Shown here one piece after another: positions 5,910-6,761 of a stretch of DNA of 6,761 bases. The notes under the pieces were generated by a model. It searched no databases, was not told the origin of the DNA, and saw only the letters and a program-made list of their open reading frames with translations. Position numbers and translations under genes: made by a program. Where the stretch lies: contig CAYQLH010000047.1 in the NCBI GenBank assembly GCA_964418385.1, positions 1 to 6,761 of the forward strand. Reading direction: 5' to 3'. Position 1 is the first letter of the stretch. Each line of letters begins with the position of its first letter. Source of the stretch: RGIG2560 sp964418385. GTDB taxonomy: Bacteria > Patescibacteriota > Microgenomatia > UBA1400 > PJMF01.

Positions 5910-6651
5910 ACTTAAGATAGCTGGCCGGATTGGCCGGCAGCGAAATGCGCAGTCTCTCATGGAAAATTGCCTCTTGCTCCGGCGTGGCCGTCTTCCAGTC
6001 GATAAACTCGCACCCGTACGCTCGTGCCAGGATCTGACGAAAAAACTGCGAGTAGATCCGGTCGTTAGCGTCGTCGAGCGCCACGATTTCCACGTCGTTG
6101 ACCCGAAAATAGAGGTAGTCCATACCCTCGGGCACGTATGCTGCCAGTGTGGCGAGATAAGTATCCTCACCCTTGACTACCTGGTACGGCACACCCAAAC
6201 GCGACATCTCGGAAAGCGCCAAAGCTAGTACATCCTCCACGTCCATGGAAAAGAACAGGCAATGCAAATGGGCGTGGTATATAGACTTGACTTTGTTGCC
6301 GTCCCGACTCTGCCCATGTTCAAACAGAATCCGGTTTTTGGCAGCCGCTGTCCGCCGATCCGAACGAACACAAAACTCCGCATAACGCAAAAGTGCCTCG
6401 AGTTCTGTTTCCATATTCCGAGGCAAAAGTGCAAATGATGTCTTGTGTTGGTACGGCACTGCCAGAAAGTACGGTACCTGCCACTCCTGGTGCTGCTCCA
6501 CCGCTAGCACTTGGTGGGTATCCACCGTCAAGAACAGATCCTGCCCCCACTTGTAAACAATCTGGTCGGGGCCGATGGTGGACATGTACGGACGATGATG
6601 CTCGTACCACTCTTTTTTGGGCAAACAAAAGGTGCATCCTGGGACACACAT
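5908..6651 (-). CDS. HIT-like nucleotide-binding protein, 247 aa
   Basis: A histidine-triad superfamily protein, larger than and only distantly similar to the other HIT protein in the window. The N-terminus has C2 and a CTFC pair (6-9), a probable metal site. FALLPRN (73-79) ends a conserved strand before a helix. FEHG (110-113) and the triad YHAHLHCLF with H126, H128 and H130 form the nucleotide-binding and catalytic site. The following 115 residues include YLYFRV (179-184), SQFFRQILA (201-209) and DWK (218-220); this resembles the Q-x-x-R-R-x-x-A...DWR ending of a family of 200-250 residue bacterial HIT proteins. I chose the ATG at 6651 because AAAGGAG lies nine bases upstream; the TTG at 6660 would abut that site and add three residues. 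It is the first gene of an operon with the MazG-like gene, behind a perfect-consensus promoter. A role in hydrolysing a dinucleotide or nucleotidylated metabolite is inferred from family; substrate unknown. Confidence 0.88.
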   Translation of the reverse strand: MCVPGCTFCLPKKEWYEHHRPYMSTIGPDQIVYKWGQDLFLTVDTHQVLAVEQHQEWQVPYFLAVPYQHKTSFALLPRNMETELEALLRYAEFCVRSDRRTAAAKNRILFEHGQSRDGNKVKSIYHAHLHCLFFSMDVEDVLALALSEMSRLGVPYQVVKGEDTYLATLAAYVPEGMDYLYFRVNDVEIVALDDANDRIYSQFFRQILARAYGCEFIDWKTATPEQEAIFHERLRISLPANPASYLK

Positions 6652-6660
6652 TGCAAACAA

Positions 6661-6667
6661 CTCCTTT
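6661..6667 (-). promoter_or_regulatory. Shine-Dalgarno AAAGGAG
   Basis: AAAGGAG on the minus strand lies nine bases before the ATG at 6651 and decides that start over the adjoining TTG. Confidence 0.8.
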
Positions 6668-6727
6668 ACCTGGATTTAAGCCCGTTAGCCTCACTTTGAT
6701 GAGTAAGTTAAAGAGCTTATAAGTCTT

Positions 6728-6756
6728 ATTATATCACACTAGGGCAAATTTGTCAA
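6728..6756 (-). promoter_or_regulatory. Perfect consensus promoter of the HIT/MazG-like operon
   Basis: On the minus strand a perfect TTGACA (6756-6751), a 17-base spacer ending in TGA, and a perfect TATAAT (6733-6728) form a full consensus promoter with extended -10. Transcription should start near 6721, leaving a leader of about 70 bases before the ATG at 6651. I see only short, weak pairings in that leader and no riboswitch I recognise. This is by far the best-supported promoter for a gene in the window and implies strong expression. Confidence 0.85.
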
Positions 6757-6761
6757 GGCGC

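Noticed and set aside
5924..5938. Short GCCGG/CCGGC hairpin at the end of the minus-strand HIT gene
   Set aside because: Only 5 bp, inside coding sequence and upstream of a strong Shine-Dalgarno; no T tract, so it is not a terminator.
5898..6170. Longer minus-strand frame extending the MazG-like gene to 208 residues
   Set aside because: The extra part overlaps the HIT gene in another frame and looks random; the Shine-Dalgarno and the family start both point to 5897.
1..6761. CRISPR array, tRNA, rRNA, insertion sequence or defence system
   Set aside because: I saw no regularly spaced repeats, cloverleaf, rRNA-like stretch, transposase or terminal inverted repeats, and every long frame is explained by the genes listed.

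Overview
The window is bacterial and gene-dense, with no gene-free stretch longer than about 110 bases. Three things suggest a member of the Candidate Phyla Radiation / Patescibacteria: very short or leaderless transcripts with TGnTATAAT promoters placed just before the ATG, strong TTGACA-N17-TGATATAAT promoters, and small cell-surface and house-cleaning genes. This placement is an inference; no rRNA or other marker gene is present. The standard bacterial code fits, because both TGA and TAA end plausible proteins.

Left and centre (1-4855, plus strand): the C-terminal part of an MscS-family mechanosensitive channel runs in from the left edge. Three glycosyltransferase genes follow. The first two form an operon with a 1-base stop/start overlap. 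The third has its own promoter and encodes a 730-residue two-domain protein: an N-terminal family 2 glycosyltransferase joined by a linker to a second, different GT-A-like domain. Together they look like part of a locus for a surface polysaccharide or glycoconjugate, but no polymerase, flippase or sugar-nucleotide gene is visible to identify the product.

Right part (4856-6761): a plus-strand HIT-family protein (Zn-type CxxC plus HxHxH) faces a convergent minus-strand operon. That operon encodes a second, different HIT-family protein (247 aa) and a small MazG-like/COG4997-type nucleotide pyrophosphohydrolase (117 aa). It starts from a perfect-consensus promoter at the right edge, has strong Shine-Dalgarno sequences, and ends in a GC-rich hairpin terminator. 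HIT and MazG-like enzymes both act on nucleotide phosphates, so this end reads as a nucleotide-metabolism or house-cleaning module.

Points worth a second look are the two-domain glycosyltransferase, the HIT/MazG-like operon, the contrast between leaderless and Shine-Dalgarno-led genes, and a second perfect-consensus promoter just beyond the operon terminator that fires antisense into the plus-strand HIT gene. I found no tRNA, rRNA, CRISPR array, insertion sequence or clear new defence system.
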